Positions 11,647-26,138 are shown, counted from the first letter of the stretch. The stretch: DNA of 64,000 nt from Collybiopsis luxurians FD-317 M1 (GCA_000827265.1 KN834771.1:1-64000); one strand, 5' to 3'. Notes: generated from the sequence alone by a model not told the origin. Translations and numbers: made by a program.

Positions 11647-11998
11647 GGTGAGGGAGCCAGAGACCTCGAACTTAAAATGCAACCTCGATTTAAGCTAGGT
11701 TGAACATGACTTGCGCAGTCCATGATAAGCTCAGACGCTCAAGCTGTGGTAAAAGTAGCGGCTAGAATGTTATCCGATCTTATTGTAGTGCTAGACCATG
11801 AGACCTCGATCGGAAATCCCCGCGCATCTTCCTTCAAAGACGCTGAGAAACTCTCCGCTCACTCTCCGTAATGCTATAAATATATAACACATAGCATAGG
11901 TAGTACAAAACAGCTATAAAATGTATATGCAAACAAATAAGTATGTCCTTTGTCCTCGTTGCTCAAAGTTCCAAGTATAATACCAACTCGTAAACCTC
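11647..11998. other. Intergenic between DUF7330 gene and glycerol kinase
   Basis: About 350 bases with no coding potential. It holds the 3' flank of glycerol kinase (AT-rich around 11870-11940) and the promoter side of the DUF7330 gene. Confidence 0.5.
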
Positions 11999-14150
<2,152 letters not shown>

Positions 14151-15720
14151 GGTGTTGAAATCTGACAGTTGACCTAGATGGACGGGACAAGTAGGATGGT
14201 AACGTCAACACAACAAAGTTAGAATGGGTCCAAGAACGACAGAACGATAGGAGGGACGGGATATAAAGCGAAGATGGAACGGTAAGTCACAGGGCCGCTG
14301 CCGCGGTGACCTGCGGTACGGTACATATTCTACACGTGAATGACTTGGGAAAGAGCGCAAAAGAAGCGAGACCGTTCATATTCCAGATGTGGAATAGATT
14401 CATTTTCCATCAACTATCTAGACAGTCATTACAAACGGGGGAATATGAAAACGGGTTAGCAGGACGCATGACCAATGCGAGTTTGGAGCTTGGATCCAGT
14501 TACACAACAGCCTTCTGGAATTGTCGCAGCCAGAAAACAAGAAATAGCTGGTCATAAGACTGAGCATTCGGTCCGCAGCGTGTGCAGTACCCAGAGTGTA
14601 CCTAGGTACCAGAAAAATAGGTCGAAAACGTACCTAAGACGAACGGGCGCAGATAGGTTTGAGGGACCTCTGGGCGACCTAAAAAGACTCTAAGTTGTAG
14701 CTGTAAGGAGAGAAAAAGGTAGATAGAGAGAATATTTACTTGAGCAGTGGCGTCCCCAGCCTCCTTGAAGCTATTCCCATCCCCAACCACATTCTGGAAA
14801 ATCCGACCTGTAATGGTTGAGAAGCAAGACAGCCGAGCGAAGCCGTGAAAACGCGATCGCTTGGCATTGATGTCTGCTCAGGTGAATACGGCGTGACTTT
14901 TCCACGTTGAGACTTGACTGCCACCCATCTTGTTCTCTACTTCTAAAGGCGTCGCGCAGTGAATCCACCGACGAGTCGCCCCTCGAAAAACGGATCATCT
15001 TGGAACCAACTTGCGTCTCGTGTCTCTTGTGTCTCAAGAAAAAGAAATCCTAATTGAATTCAAGTGAAAAAATCGGGTGCTACGTCGTTCGGTCATCATA
15101 GTCCCTTCAATTGAATGCTTCTCTCTCAAGATGAATCTGGTGATGGATCAATGTAACGGTGTATAGTGAAGCACCGACGAATTTTAACTCTATCGTGGTG
15201 CTTGACAATCGTGCCCAACCCTTGGACGTGCTGCACGCGGTACACAACTCTTACTCGTCTTCGGATGCTTCTCTTCAGGCCACAAGTCAATTTCTGCTAA
15301 GGGTTGCTCCATCAGAGAGATTTCCCGTCCTCTGTCAAGCTAGGTTCTCTGTTCTAAGATGATTCAACAAGAAAGGATGATCTGCCGCATCCAAGTGCCT
15401 ATGCATCTCATTCGATTCTTTTCGTGGCATCTTTTGTACACGTCCTTCAGGCGCGCTGAATACCACTGGTAAAATAATTCCTTAATTTTTCTCGACGACA
15501 GACGCGAGAAAAACTTCCTTCTTGAAGGCTTCCTGAGCCTTACCCGTGATGCAGCTAAATGGAACTACAGGAAGCAAAATATCCAGTTATTCTCAGTGTA
15601 TCAGTCAGCTGCTTCGCCTCCAACCCCCGATATGATGACAACTTGGCAGCCACTTTATACCACGGTATGGTACCCCGAATAGTCAGCCTAAAACAGGTAA
15701 GAATCTAGCCAGTCATACAG
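14151..15720. promoter_or_regulatory. Divergent intergenic region between glycerol kinase and aquaglyceroporin 1
   Basis: About 1.6 kb without a supported gene. From about 14940 onward it is similar in pieces to the DNA upstream of aquaglyceroporin 2 (about 25270-25880). For example, GTGGTGCTTGACAATCGTGC near 15196 matches CGTGCTACTTGACAAAT near 25362, and GGATGCTTCTCTTCAGGCCA near 15263 matches GGATGCTTCTTTTCATGCCA near 25424. The duplication therefore carried about 0.9 kb of upstream DNA. Shared regulation of the two divergent genes is plausible but not shown. Confidence 0.5.
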
Positions 15721-15818
15721 TAAGCAGAATAGCATCGGACATTACGCAGGTGGCCAAATTTGGATTCACGGATTCTCTCAAGGGGTGGGTCTTTCTTAAT
15801 TTAAAGCTAGACTTGCTC
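15721..15818 (+). promoter_or_regulatory. Proximal promoter module of aquaglyceroporin 1 (single copy)
   Basis: This roughly 98-base block carries AGCAGAATAGCATCGGAC, GGATTCACGGATTCTCTCAA and TTTAAAGCTAGACTTG. It occurs once here and twice in tandem before aquaglyceroporin 2. The TTTAAA run about 80 bases before the ATG may serve as a TATA-like element. Confidence 0.5.
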
Positions 15819-15883
15819 GGATATGGATACTGTCTCTCTAGGCCTTTCTTTCGAGTCCCGTCTTGCTATCTACCCACTTCGAG

Positions 15884-17449
15884 ATGTCCCCATCTTCAAT
15901 AGACTCCACAACCTCTTCCCCTGTTAGTCCTACCGTCGACAAAAGGAAGTTTGAGCACCATGAGATGCATGTCTCGGCGCTGACGACTACACCGACTGGA
16001 CGATTGGTGCGTCCGAATTGGTGGTGGAAATATCGGTAAGACATTTCCCCTAGCAACTTTCGAACTACAGTCTTTCTCACCATCGTTCTATCCATCCTCC
16101 TCGCCGCTATTAGGCAAATCATCCGCGAAGTAGCCGCAGAGTTCACCGGGGTGATGATTCTAATCATCTTTGGTACTGGTGTGGTTAACCAGGTTGTCTT
16201 GTCGAGCAATCCCGCGATTGCCCCTACTCCAAAGGGTGAATACTTGTCTATCAGTTTTGGATGGGCTGTCGGTGAGGAATCTACTGGCTCACTTGTTCGC
16301 ACAACGTTACTGATATCATTCTAATTCGTCCCGTAGGTGCCGGTCTCGGAGTTTGGGTTTCCTTAGGTATCTCTGGTGGTCATATTAACCCCGCTGTATG
16401 TTCGATTTTCCTCTTTCAGGATCTTCTGTGCTGAGTACATTGTCTATCTTGCTTAGATTACTCTTGCTTTCGCGACCTGGAGGGGATTCCCTTGGAGGAA
16501 GGTACCTGGTAAGGGCGTCAAATTTCGATTCTTTCCCTCAGCAAACTGATAACTATGTAGGATACATCTTTGGACAACTGATGGGAGGCCTTGTTGGTGC
16601 AGCTCTCGTTTACGCCGATTATTTCCACGCCATCGACATCTACGAAGGGGGAAGAGGCATCAGGACCCTCAAAACTGCCAGCTTATTCTCCACCTACGCC
16701 GTGAGTTTCCATTCTAGATCTCGTCCCTGTTGAGTTTGCTAACTGAATACCTCCAGCTTGACTACATGACAAACGTTTCATGCTTCTTCTCAGAGTTTAT
16801 GCTCACTGCTGTCCTCGTCATCGTCGTATTCGCTGCCATCGACAAACCCAATGCCCCCCCGCCCGGAATGCTTCCTCTGGTCATATTCATAGTGGTATTG
16901 GGGCTGGGAGCGTGTTTGGGTATGGAAACAGGTACGTAAAAATCTTTCCGCAATTTTTTGGTAACTGTTGACTGAGGGTTCTGAGCAAAGGTTACGCGGT
17001 AAACCCAGCTCGAGATCTCGGACCTCGACTGCTGACAGCCATGGTCGGGTATGGAAAAGCCGTCTTCACGTTTAGAAAGTACGTAGCAATACATTCCTCC
17101 CGTCCTACTTTGCAACTCATCCGCATGGTCCATCCGGGCGTTCTTATAGTCAATACTGGTTGTGGTGCCCAGTTCTCGCCCCAATACTTGGCGCCCAAGC
17201 TGGAGCCATGTTTTACGATGTTCTCATATTCAATGGGAAGGAAAGTATAGTAAATAAACCGTGAGTATTTCTGCTTCATATACACTGCAGCTCCTCAGCT
17301 GATGCATTCATGTGTCCTGGCGTCTGCTCCATTTATCATGGGATTCTAAACTTCTGATCTTTCAACACACTTGCTATCGCAATTTTTGTGTTCCCAGTGA
17401 TGCGGAAGCTAGAAGAAGAATTGCTGAGGGAGATGAACTACTTGTGTAA
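15884..17449 (+). CDS. Aquaglyceroporin 1 (MIP family channel)
   Basis: This is a membrane channel for glycerol and small solutes, of about 328 residues in nine exons. The start at 15884 ([19 protein letters not shown]) is chosen because the upstream ATG at 15823 is out of frame and the start aligns with the paralogue. A cytosolic tail ends in RPNWWWKYR, then come six membrane segments. The first half has GGHINPA(I)TLAF at an exon junction (about 16378-16465). The second has the glyceroporin-type motif NPARDLGPR (about 17005-17030), where aspartate after NPAR distinguishes glycerol channels from water-only channels. The C-terminus is short ([16 protein letters not shown]). Introns fit GT..AG with matching phase. 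It lies head-to-head with glycerol kinase. Confidence 0.92.
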
Positions 17450-18577
17450 TCCCCTATCTGTATCTGGATAACATTAACGAATTTTGGAAGCTTTTCGTGT
17501 ACGATATGATCCGATCTCGTTCTTTCATCAAATTTCATCGGCGGGATACACGGATGTTTGGCTTGGGTTATTCCTGGATATGAGTCTCAACATTTTTGAA
17601 GTAATCTCTACGTCTCCCTTCGGCTCAATCGGTTTAATTCCCCAGTGCGTCTAGGCCGTAATCCGAAACACTTTGAGACAATTTCTGCACCAAAGTGAAG
17701 GTTGCGGGATATTTTAGATCCCTTATTTGCTACTGATGATTGCGCCGTCACCCGTCTACCCATCTTGCAGCTCTGTATGAAATGATATGGTAAATGCAGC
17801 GCTGTCGGAAATAGATCCCAGCAGTGGTCCCTGTATGCTCCGGCAATTGGAATGATTTCTTACCGAGAACGACCTAACACGACCCTTTTTATCACATGCG
17901 CTCGAGCGACCTTAATGTCTGAACTGGCGCTCGAGAGAATGCGTTGCTCAGGCTTCGAGTCTCCGCCGTCAACCAGGGTCATTCCCGAACAGAATGAAGA
18001 AGTACTGATGCGTCTCTGTAGCTGCTACCGAACACAGTAATGCAGTCAAATTTCTACTAATAATTGTCATAGTCTCGGGTGAGGAGCTAGTCTATTTTCG
18101 ATACTCAAATCAAAGAAAGTAAGCGGAGGCTCAGGCAAGACGCGAAAAATAAGAATAAAAAATTAGCGCCGGTATAGAAGTCAAAGCTGGCTATCGCGGG
18201 TTGAGGTATTTCCACATGAATGGCTTCAGGCGCAATAGTTACTGGTACTAATACTCGTTGAACCGGCTTGGTGCTGGATAATGCAGGAACCAATACCTGA
18301 CTGGAATAACTTGACCAATTCAAACATGAGCCTCTCCCCACAGGAGGCGCTGAATGTGTTCTCACTGACATGTTCTATAAACAGAACGACCTGCGGCGCG
18401 GGCATGCGTGCTTTCGGAAATTCCCGTCACGGTATTCATCACTTTCTTCTGATATCAGCACATCCAAAGTCACAGAGAGAGGTGATTTGATCATCAAGAA
18501 TTGTGGACGAGTGCAGCCTAGGGCTTCCTTACAAACACTGGTCATCTACATCGACTCGCAGCAAGTTTGAAGCAAAC
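17450..18577. other. Intergenic between aquaglyceroporin 1 and methyltransferase 1
   Basis: About 1.1 kb. Short open frames are present on both strands, but none shows family resemblance, codon continuity or splice support. Nothing else was recognised. Confidence 0.5.
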
Positions 18578-19534
18578 ATGACCGAACAAAATCAACAGAG
18601 ATACTACGCTTCAGAGCACTATTATCTTCCTGCTGATGAAACTGAAGCTGCAAGGTCGGTTCACAATCCTCCCGGGGTGAAAATTTTGGTTAATCACGAT
18701 TTGAATCAAGGTTGAATTTACAGCACAGCGTCGTTATCGAAGCCTTTGATAATCGACTCTCGTTAGCATCGCTGGAGTTGAAATCTGGTGATCGTGTACT
18801 TGAAAGTGCAGCAGGAACAGGTAAGCATGTCCCTCCGCACGACAAAGGTCTGCTGACTCCTTGAGGCAGGCGTCTGGGCACTCGAATTCTTCGAAGAAAA
18901 CAAGATAAAAGGTATTGTTCTCGACATAGAATGCTTCGACATCTCCGACAAACAGTTTCCCAAAACTCATCCGACCAACATGCACTTCTCCCTTCACTCG
19001 GCAACGGACTTGCCAGCAGAGTGGGCTTCGACGTTTGCCTATGTTCACCAGAGGCTTTTGGTGGGAGCGATGAATGACACTCGCTGGCACAAAGTCATTA
19101 GTGAACTCCACAGAGTGCTGATTCCTGGGGGATGGGTAGAACTAGTGGAAGTCGATGCAGATGAAGGTCACTACGATGTTGGTCCAGCCTCGACAAAGTT
19201 GAAGTTTATCCAGACCAATCTGCATAGGGAGAGAGGAGTCATCAGAAATCCAAATATATACCTTCCTCCCCTCCTGAAGGAAATCGGCTTTGTGGATGTT
19301 CAATGTGAGGTCCGACACTCGCCGATAGGAAAATCACCAGAAAGGGGATTTCCTGCTGATAAATGGGCGGAATATTGGAGAGGACTGAAACCAACCATAA
19401 TTAATGCAGATGGTTATGGCTTTGTCAAATCTGGAGACGAGTACGAGGAACTTGTTAGCGAAGCTGTGATTGAATGGAAGAATTCTGACAAGGCATTCCA
19501 TGGCTACTGCACAGTTTTGGGGAGAAAGCCTTGA
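18578..19534 (+). CDS. LaeA/TAM-like SAM-dependent methyltransferase, copy 1
   Basis: A class I methyltransferase of about 280 residues in three exons. Exon 1 (18578 to about 18654) ends ...LPADETEAAR, and exon 2 runs LNLQHSVVIEAF..LESAAGT, with splice positions identical in all three copies. The N-terminal pattern RYYAS..YYLPAD..EAARLNLQH is that of LaeA-like enzymes. Motif I is RVLESAAGTGVWALEF, where the usual first glycine is alanine. The motif II-III region contains FDISDKQFP, and the post-motif is FAYVHQRLLVGAMNDTRW..ISELHRVLIPGGWVELVE. The substrate is unknown; such enzymes modify small molecules or act in secondary-metabolite control. It is first of three tandem paralogues. Confidence 0.85.
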
Positions 19535-19812
19535 TTATTTTAGTGATTGCCTATACATTGTATGCGAAAACCTCGATGAATGATATCAGTAATGTAATCC
19601 ATGTTTGGTGTTTGGATCTGCTTGCCGCTGCTGGACGATTGAAGAATACACGAACTATTCTCGTAAGGATTATTTGAATTGTTCCGTTGGAATTGACGTG
19701 GTAAAATGCCCTGATACTAGTACTAGAAGTATAAAAGTGCTGTGGGAACGGGAGCGAATCCGCAAGGGCTTGCACTTCTCTACCAAAGACAAACTCAAGA
19801 TTCACATCAGCC

Positions 19813-20760
19813 ATGGCCGAGCAGCATCAGACAAGGTTTTATGCTTCGGAGCAGTACTACCTTCCTGCTGATAAGGCTGAGACCGCAAGGTCTGTTAATA
19901 ATACTCTGAGTGGAGCATTCGGTTGATGACGATCTTTAAGATTGAATTTGCAACACCCAGTCGTTGTGAAAGCTTTTGAGAACCGACTTTCCCTGGTACC
20001 ACTAAACTTGAAGTCTGACGATCGTGTACTCGAAAGTGGAGCTGGAACTGGTACGTTATTTGTCTCCGTAGTCGATGGTAAGCTCATAGATCCAGGCATT
20101 TGGGCGCTCGAGTTCTTTGAAGAGAACCGAAAGAAGGGGATCATGTTCGACATGGAATGTATCGACATCTCCGATAGACAATTTCCCCAGAATTATCCCT
20201 CCAGCATCCATTTCTCCCTTCATTCGGTGACAGGTCTGCCCGCGGAATGGAGCGCAAGATTTGCATATGCCCACCAACGATTTTTAATTGCAGCCATGAA
20301 CGACACTCTTTGGCGCAAAGCTGTCAGCGAACTTTTCAGAGTACTCGTTCCTGGCGGATGGGTTGAGCTAGTAGAAGCCGACGCGAACGATACTCGAAAC
20401 GACGTCGGTCCATCTTCATCAAAGTTGCAATCCATCCTGGTCAATATGCATAAGGAAAAGGGAGTCGTTAGGAATCTAGGCACATATCTTCCTTCTCTTT
20501 TGGAGCAAGCCGGTTTCGTGGACGTGCAGTGTGAGGTCCGACGTTCGCCAATAGGGCAATCGGAAGATGCGGGACTTCGCGGTGACGTTTGGGCCGAATT
20601 CTGGAAAGGGCTGAAACGAGGCGTGGTAAACGCAGGTGGTTACAACATTGTTAAATCTGGGGAGGAGTATGAGGATCTCGTGAATGAAGCTACCATTGAA
20701 TGGAATACCTCTAACAAGGCATACAATACCTATTGCACGATTTTGGGGAAGAAGCCTTGA
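19813..20760 (+). CDS. LaeA/TAM-like SAM-dependent methyltransferase, copy 2
   Basis: Same architecture as its neighbours: start at 19813 (AEQHQTRFYASEQYYLPAD), a first intron after GCAAG at about 19889, then LNLQHPVVVKAFENRLSL. Motif I is RVLESGAGTG, keeping the canonical glycine that copies 1 and 3 lack. The second intron (about 20050-20097, between GAGTG and IWALEFFEE) is open in frame, so an unspliced transcript would add about 16 residues rather than stop. The catalytic half includes HSVTGLPAEW, YAHQRFLIAAMNDTLWRKA and LFRVLVPGGWVELVEADA, ending LGKKP-stop. Copy 2 has the most canonical SAM-binding loop of the three. Confidence 0.85.
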
Positions 20761-22264
20761 TCATTTTGGTATTCCTGTACGTGTCTCAATTATTTGTGCC
20801 CATCTATCCTTCCAAACTCCGAGATCGATGTGTGTAAACAAGAATTGCTGGGATGTATATTGGAACCTGAAATTTTCAGGCGGCAGTGAAATGACCTCCA
20901 TTCAAGGATAGACCTGAGATAGTTTGAGTCCATCCTGTGGGACAATACTCTTTACATACCGTCTGGAGGTCCCTCTGAACGCTCTTTCGATGCAATAGGT
21001 GTTCAAGATTTAGATCGGGGATACTGATACTGCCACGCGAGACAATGCTCCAGAACATTCTATGATGGGGCCGGAAAGCCGGACGTCTCGGCATTCAGGC
21101 TTACTCGATGCTGGTTGCTCAAGGAATCGATTATTGCACAAAATTTGTACCCAGATATTACTATTCAGAGACAAATCGAAACTGCTATGTATATTAGATA
21201 GTCCCAAAAGTATCCGGCATAGCAGAACAGTGGTCGGCAATGTTCCATTACTAGAGGCTATGCTGTATGCGGCTGCCGGTTATGCTTCGATGAGTAAAAC
21301 AGATAAACAGTTACAATTGACTGACTACGCTACATATAGTAACTCAGCTAAGAAAAATTCCCACCTCGTCAGCTCGTCTCGACAGTAGTAAAAAAAAACA
21401 TAAATGAGATAGAGAAACCGAAGAGCAATTTAACAATCTTTCCAAATTTTCTGGTTTAAGAAATCAAAATGAAAAATGAAACTTTGGAAGGAAGGTGAAA
21501 CCGGCCCGGTCCTGTTAAGAAGAGCCAAGGCCCACGCTACACATCGCGTCTCATGTGCGCCATGGATATACCACACCGAAGCCAGCAATGGATATCTATT
21601 CCGTAGTAAGAGTCTAGTATAAATGGACCTCAGGGACATACAATTCTCTCCCCATGTAGATCGACCGGCGATGTAACATCGCGATTGTGCATAGCAGTAA
21701 TACGCATAGCAGTAATACTCATTCTACAGTATTACCCTCGACGGTTCTCCGGTGCTCTCGGCAGGTCAGAACTGTTTGCAGTCGTACTGAAGGTATCTTA
21801 GTTTCAGCATCACCAGTACATCTGGCTATGTGGCTGAAATAATAGCGTACCTGCTTAGCGCATATCCTCCATATTATTGTGCGCGCTCAGTAGTAGGCGA
21901 TCAATCTGCCTAGAGCACCGGAAGCTCGGGGCAGTAAGTCCCTCCCGTGTACACTATTGATTATACGGGTAGCTATTAAGTACGAATAGATAGAAACACC
22001 CTAAACGGCCCTCACCAAAGAAAAAAACTATCCAGAGTGCCGCAGAGTCGGGACGAGCCATCAAGGATCAAAAATAAAATCAAGTCTTGAAGTGCTTCAG
22101 GCTAAACAGATACTCCATCCGCCATACTTATAAATGCCAAACTATCGTTGTAACTTGTCACCAATACTGCCCACTGACCCAGTGAGTCGTACATGGACTT
22201 GATTGTACAGTGCAATCAGTATTGATTCTGTTCATTTGCAGTCTAACGCAAGCTTTCGGCAGCT
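20761..22264. other. Intergenic between methyltransferases 2 and 3
   Basis: About 1.5 kb with no supported gene. It contains a perfect tandem pair of the 15-mer GCATAGCAGTAATAC at 21689-21703 and 21704-21718, and the small hairpin GCGATG-TAA-CATCGC just before it (about 21669-21683). Confidence 0.5.
21689..21718. repeat. Tandem 15-base direct repeat
   Basis: GCATAGCAGTAATAC occurs twice back to back without mismatch in the intergenic DNA. Function is unknown. Confidence 0.8.
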
Positions 22265-23236
22265 ATGGCAGACCATAATCAGCAACGATACCACGCTTCA
22301 GAGCAGTATCTCCTCCCCGCTGATGAAGTAGAGACAGAAAGGTCAGTTTACAAACCCTACGAACTGAAACTTTGCTCGCTTACACTTATTAAGGTTGAAT
22401 TTGCAACATCGCATCATCATCAGAAGTTTCGAGGATCAGCTTTCACTAGCATCGCTACATTTAACATCCGGCAATCGTGTACTTGAAAGCGCAGCAGGGA
22501 CTGGTAAGCATGTTCCTTGCATACCTCTCCATATGGAAGAGCTACTAATATGCCGAATACAGGCATCTGGGCACTCGAATTTTTTGAAGAACAGAAGAAA
22601 ACGGGTACCACCCTTGACATGGAATGCATTGACATCTCAGATAAACAGTTTCCCAAGAGTTACCCTCCCAACATCCATTTTTCCCTTCACTCGGTGACGG
22701 ATCTGCCAGTAGAATGGAGTGGAACATTCTTGTACGCCCACCAAAGGTTATTGGTCGCTGCATTGACCGACCCTCTCTGGCGAAACGCGATCAGCGAGCT
22801 CTTCAGAGTACTCGTTCCTGGGGGATGGATCGAGCTAGTCGAGCTCGAAATAAAGGATGCTCACTTTGACGTCGGTCCATCATCGACAAAGCTGCAAGCT
22901 GCCTTGGTGAGCTTGATCGAGAAGAAGAATATCATTGGCAATCTGGGTGCATACCTTCCTCACCTTCTGAGGGAAATAGGCTTCGTGGATGTCCAGTGTG
23001 AGATACGACACTCGCCGATAGGACAACCAGAAGAGAAGCACTTAGGGTTCACCGGCGATGAATGGGCGGACGCTTGGGGAACATTTAAACAGCGCATAGT
23101 GGATCTAGGCTTGATTGAATCTGGAGAAGAGTATGAGCGACTCAGGAGTGAAGGTGCGGTTGAATGGAACACGAGCTCTAACAAGGCATACGTTACCTAT
23201 TACACAATTTTTGGGAGAAAACCTTGTTCCCTCTAA
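22265..23236 (+). CDS. LaeA/TAM-like SAM-dependent methyltransferase, copy 3
   Basis: The start at 22265 gives ADHNQQRYHASEQYLLPAD. An intron follows GAAAG (about 22341), then LNLQHRIIIRSFEDQLSL and motif I RVLESAAGTG (alanine in place of the first glycine). A second intron leads to GIWALEFFEEQKKTGTTL, and the catalytic half has LYAHQRLLVAALTDPLWRNA and LFRVLVPGGWIELVELEI. The stop differs from the sister copies: TGA after KP has become TGT, and translation runs three residues further (CSL) to TAA at 23234-23236. All exons are open. It probably has the same general activity as copies 1 and 2; the substrate is unknown. Confidence 0.85.
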
Positions 23237-24487
23237 TAGCACGATGAGTATGTAGCGGTTACGAAATGAGAATGATATCTTCGGCTCTCGAGTCCTCTAC
23301 CTCAATGCAGCTCAATCGTTGACGTTTGCGAACAACCTTAAAAAATTAATGGGGATCGCTAAATGTCCGTGCAAACAGTAATCAAGCGCTGGAAGTACAC
23401 AGGTTCTTGGTCGCTTAAACACATACTAATAGACTTGCGGCGCTAGAAGAATTCCACGTATCAGTTCTTGGTCCCAAGGCTCAAGCCGGTAATAAATCTT
23501 ACCTTACCTTATCACGTACTTTGGATATCTTGCAAACCTGCAATACATAATACTCCATTCATTTACGTTGTACTTCAGCAAGAAATCTCCCTGAGTTCCC
23601 TCGCATTCCGATGTTGCTGACCTTCCGTATCTTCCTTCCACGGTTTGCTTTGTGAATGCATATCGGATATACCGTCATGAACCTAAGGGAGAAAGTGGTC
23701 CGTACGTCTCGTGCATCGTAATGGCCATTAAAGGCGGATTTGTGATTATTCGAAATTGGCGAGAGTAAGAGCACAGAAGATGTACGTACGATGCTTCTAG
23801 ATCGGAGAGGTTTGCTGGAGACGCACTTGTGAAACTAAATTAAGGGCTTCGATGCATTGAGACCCACCGAAAACGACACAAATATTTGATATTCATGAAC
23901 GTTCCATAGGGATCTAAATTGTATGTAGGATCACCGCCTAGAGACAGGAAATTTAGAAAGAATTCTGAGGAGTTTGGGTGGCTATTCGGGGTCAGGGCGG
24001 GACACTACAGAGATAGACCAAACTTAGAGAGAGTAGTTTTGGTTTTGAGCTACAAGAAAGCCAACGCCGACCGCGTCCACGTCGGTTTGACTGATACAGT
24101 TGAAATACGCAATCTCAAATTCGTCTGACAGAAGACAAAGATTAGTGATAAGCGTAGAGTTAAGATTTTCAAGAACAACTCACCACACGCGTGCCCTCAG
24201 GACTACAAAAAGTATTGTTCTGAAGCACTGGCTGAATTGATCGGGCCATTTAATCGCAAGTTCAATAACAAGGGAAATAAAGAGTGTTGGTCTACGTTGT
24301 AATGTACGGTGAAGAATTCCAAGATACCGTCGCTGGGCGCTTCAGTCATCGGCGAAACGCGACGTGAAAATAAGTAACGTGACTTTTCCACGCTTCGAAA
24401 CGTAATCCTTGCGATTTTTAAACTCTTCATTGCCGCAGATAAGTAACTTAAGTCTAGGTACTAAGGAGCGGGGAGCCGCAACAATAG
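23237..24487. other. Intergenic, no gene recognised
   Basis: About 1.25 kb of ordinary-composition DNA with only short unsupported open frames on both strands. Confidence 0.5.
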
Positions 24488-25210
24488 TTAGTTGTGCTCC
24501 GTTCGCTTGGGTGTTTTCTTTCTGTGGGTGTCTATGGGGGATGTTATAGCTACAGATAATGTCTGATGTATGTATGTAGGGAAATGTATAGTGATATAGT
24601 GATGTGCTCGGTCAGGGGACCTGAATGGAAAATAAATATGGGAGGAGGGTGCGGCAGCCTGACACTTCTCCCTCTGTGGGGGGAAGACACTAGGGAAAAA
24701 CCAAGCCTCCTTCGCCGGCATATCCGCTCTGTGGCTTGGGCTCTTGCGGGGCTTGGGCAACGGGTCCGGTGCTCCTCCACACCAGACGAGTCAAGACCCA
24801 CGCTACCGACGGCGAAGCCGACGCACCAGTGTCTGTTTGAGGGAGTTGTGTGCAGGTGGGGTGGTATGTGGGAGAGACAAGCAGCCTGTGGTAGTGGTTC
24901 TTATGTATTATGTAGTTTCATCTAAAGGTTCTGGGTTGTCAACGATTTCATCCCGCCAATCCACCTCCGGGGGGCATTTGGGTCTAGGTGTAAGTTGCGG
25001 TATTCATCTAGGTCTCTGTCGCGGCTGCGGAGTTCAGGCTCATTCAATGTTTTCCGAGGGGTGCCATTGCGCGCGAATGCTCCGGACTTTTCTAGGAAGG
25101 ATGTGAGGGCACCTATGCCCTCTACCGACCCATGGATTTCAACTAAATTTACCTCTTGTGACACTTTCCGAAGGATGTGTCTGTGGTGTAAATCCTTGTG
25201 GTTTCTACAA
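24488..25210 (-). mobile_element. Possible 3' remnant of a non-LTR retroelement
   Basis: On the minus strand, an open stretch from 25164 to 24922 includes SVEGIGALTSFLEKSGAFARNGTP. This resembles the C-terminal tails of some fungal reverse-transcriptase/RNase H polyproteins. It is followed by a GC-rich, gene-free stretch to about 24490 that could be the 3' untranslated part. No RT core, poly-A or target-site duplication was identified, and the resemblance is from memory of a loose pattern, so this is a weak call. It could also be an unrelated hypothetical fragment. Confidence 0.25.
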
Positions 25211-25269
25211 AACTAAAGAGGGGAATTCAAACTTTCTAAATTCTATTGCTATTCTACCTCATCTTATCC

Positions 25270-25880
25270 GTTCTCAAAGGCGTCGTACAAGATATACAAC
25301 GACCGGTCATTCCTCAGAGAACGGATCAGTATGATACTAATCTATGTCTCGGGTCTCTGTATCGTGCTACTTGACAAATTTTGGGACAGGCCGAACGCGG
25401 TCCAGAACAACATGCTAATGCCAGCGGATGCTTCTTTTCATGCCATCGATCACTATCTGTTACGGATAGCTCCATTCTTCCCGTATTTATAACTAATGTG
25501 TCCTGGAATGGATCAACAAGTTACAAGAGAGGTAAATGGGGCTAAACCCGAGTCACAGTTCCAAACTCTCGTAGTGGACGTATTGCTCTGACTCGATACC
25601 TTTCGTAGCATCTTTTGCGCAAACCGTTTGAGGAGAGAGAGAAAAATGTTTTCTCTTTCTTCTCTCTTTCGACGACGTATGCGAGAAACCTTCTTTTGTG
25701 AGTACTCTATTCATCGACTCCGCGATGCAACCAACTGGACTAGGGGTAAATCGTTCAGTCATTCTCAGTTCGTCACACAATTTGTTCTCCAACCCCGATA
25801 TCGTGGAAATTTGGCCGCGTCCTCATACCGCGGTATGGTCGGCCAGCCTAAAGCAGGAAAGACTTCAGCCAGTTAGACAG
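25270..25880. promoter_or_regulatory. Duplicated upstream region of aquaglyceroporin 2
   Basis: This region is recognisably related to 14940-15720 upstream of aquaglyceroporin 1, with islands of identity and many small gaps. It indicates that the channel gene was duplicated together with its promoter. No coding sequence is supported here. Confidence 0.55.
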
Positions 25881-26083
25881 GAAGCAGAATAGCATCAGAC
25901 ACTACGCAGGTGGTCAAATTAGATTCTCGGATTCTCTCGAGATGAAGGACTTTCTTAGTTTAAAGCTAGACTTGTTTTACATACATGAAGCGGAATAGCA
26001 GCAGACACTACGCATGTGGTCAAATGTGGATTCACGGATTTTCTTAAGGAAAGAACTTTTTCGATTTAAAGCTCGAATTGTTC
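25881..26083 (+). promoter_or_regulatory. Tandemly doubled proximal promoter module of aquaglyceroporin 2
   Basis: Two adjacent diverged copies of one roughly 97-base block: 25881-25976 (GAAGCAGAATAGCATCAGAC ... TTTAAAGCTAGACTTG) and 25987-26083 (GAAGCGGAATAGCAGCAGAC ... TTTAAAGCTCGAATTG). The sister gene has only one (15721-15818). Each copy carries its own TTTAAA element, so the second gene may have an extra start site or altered expression. Confidence 0.65.
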
Positions 26084-26138
26084 GAATATGGATGCTCTAT
26101 CTCTCTCGAGTTCTGTTTTCCTACCTTTCCACTTCGAA

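Noticed and set aside
24566..25106. Overlapping plus-strand frames of about 120 codons
   Set aside because: No family resemblance; they overlap the possible retroelement tail on the other strand.
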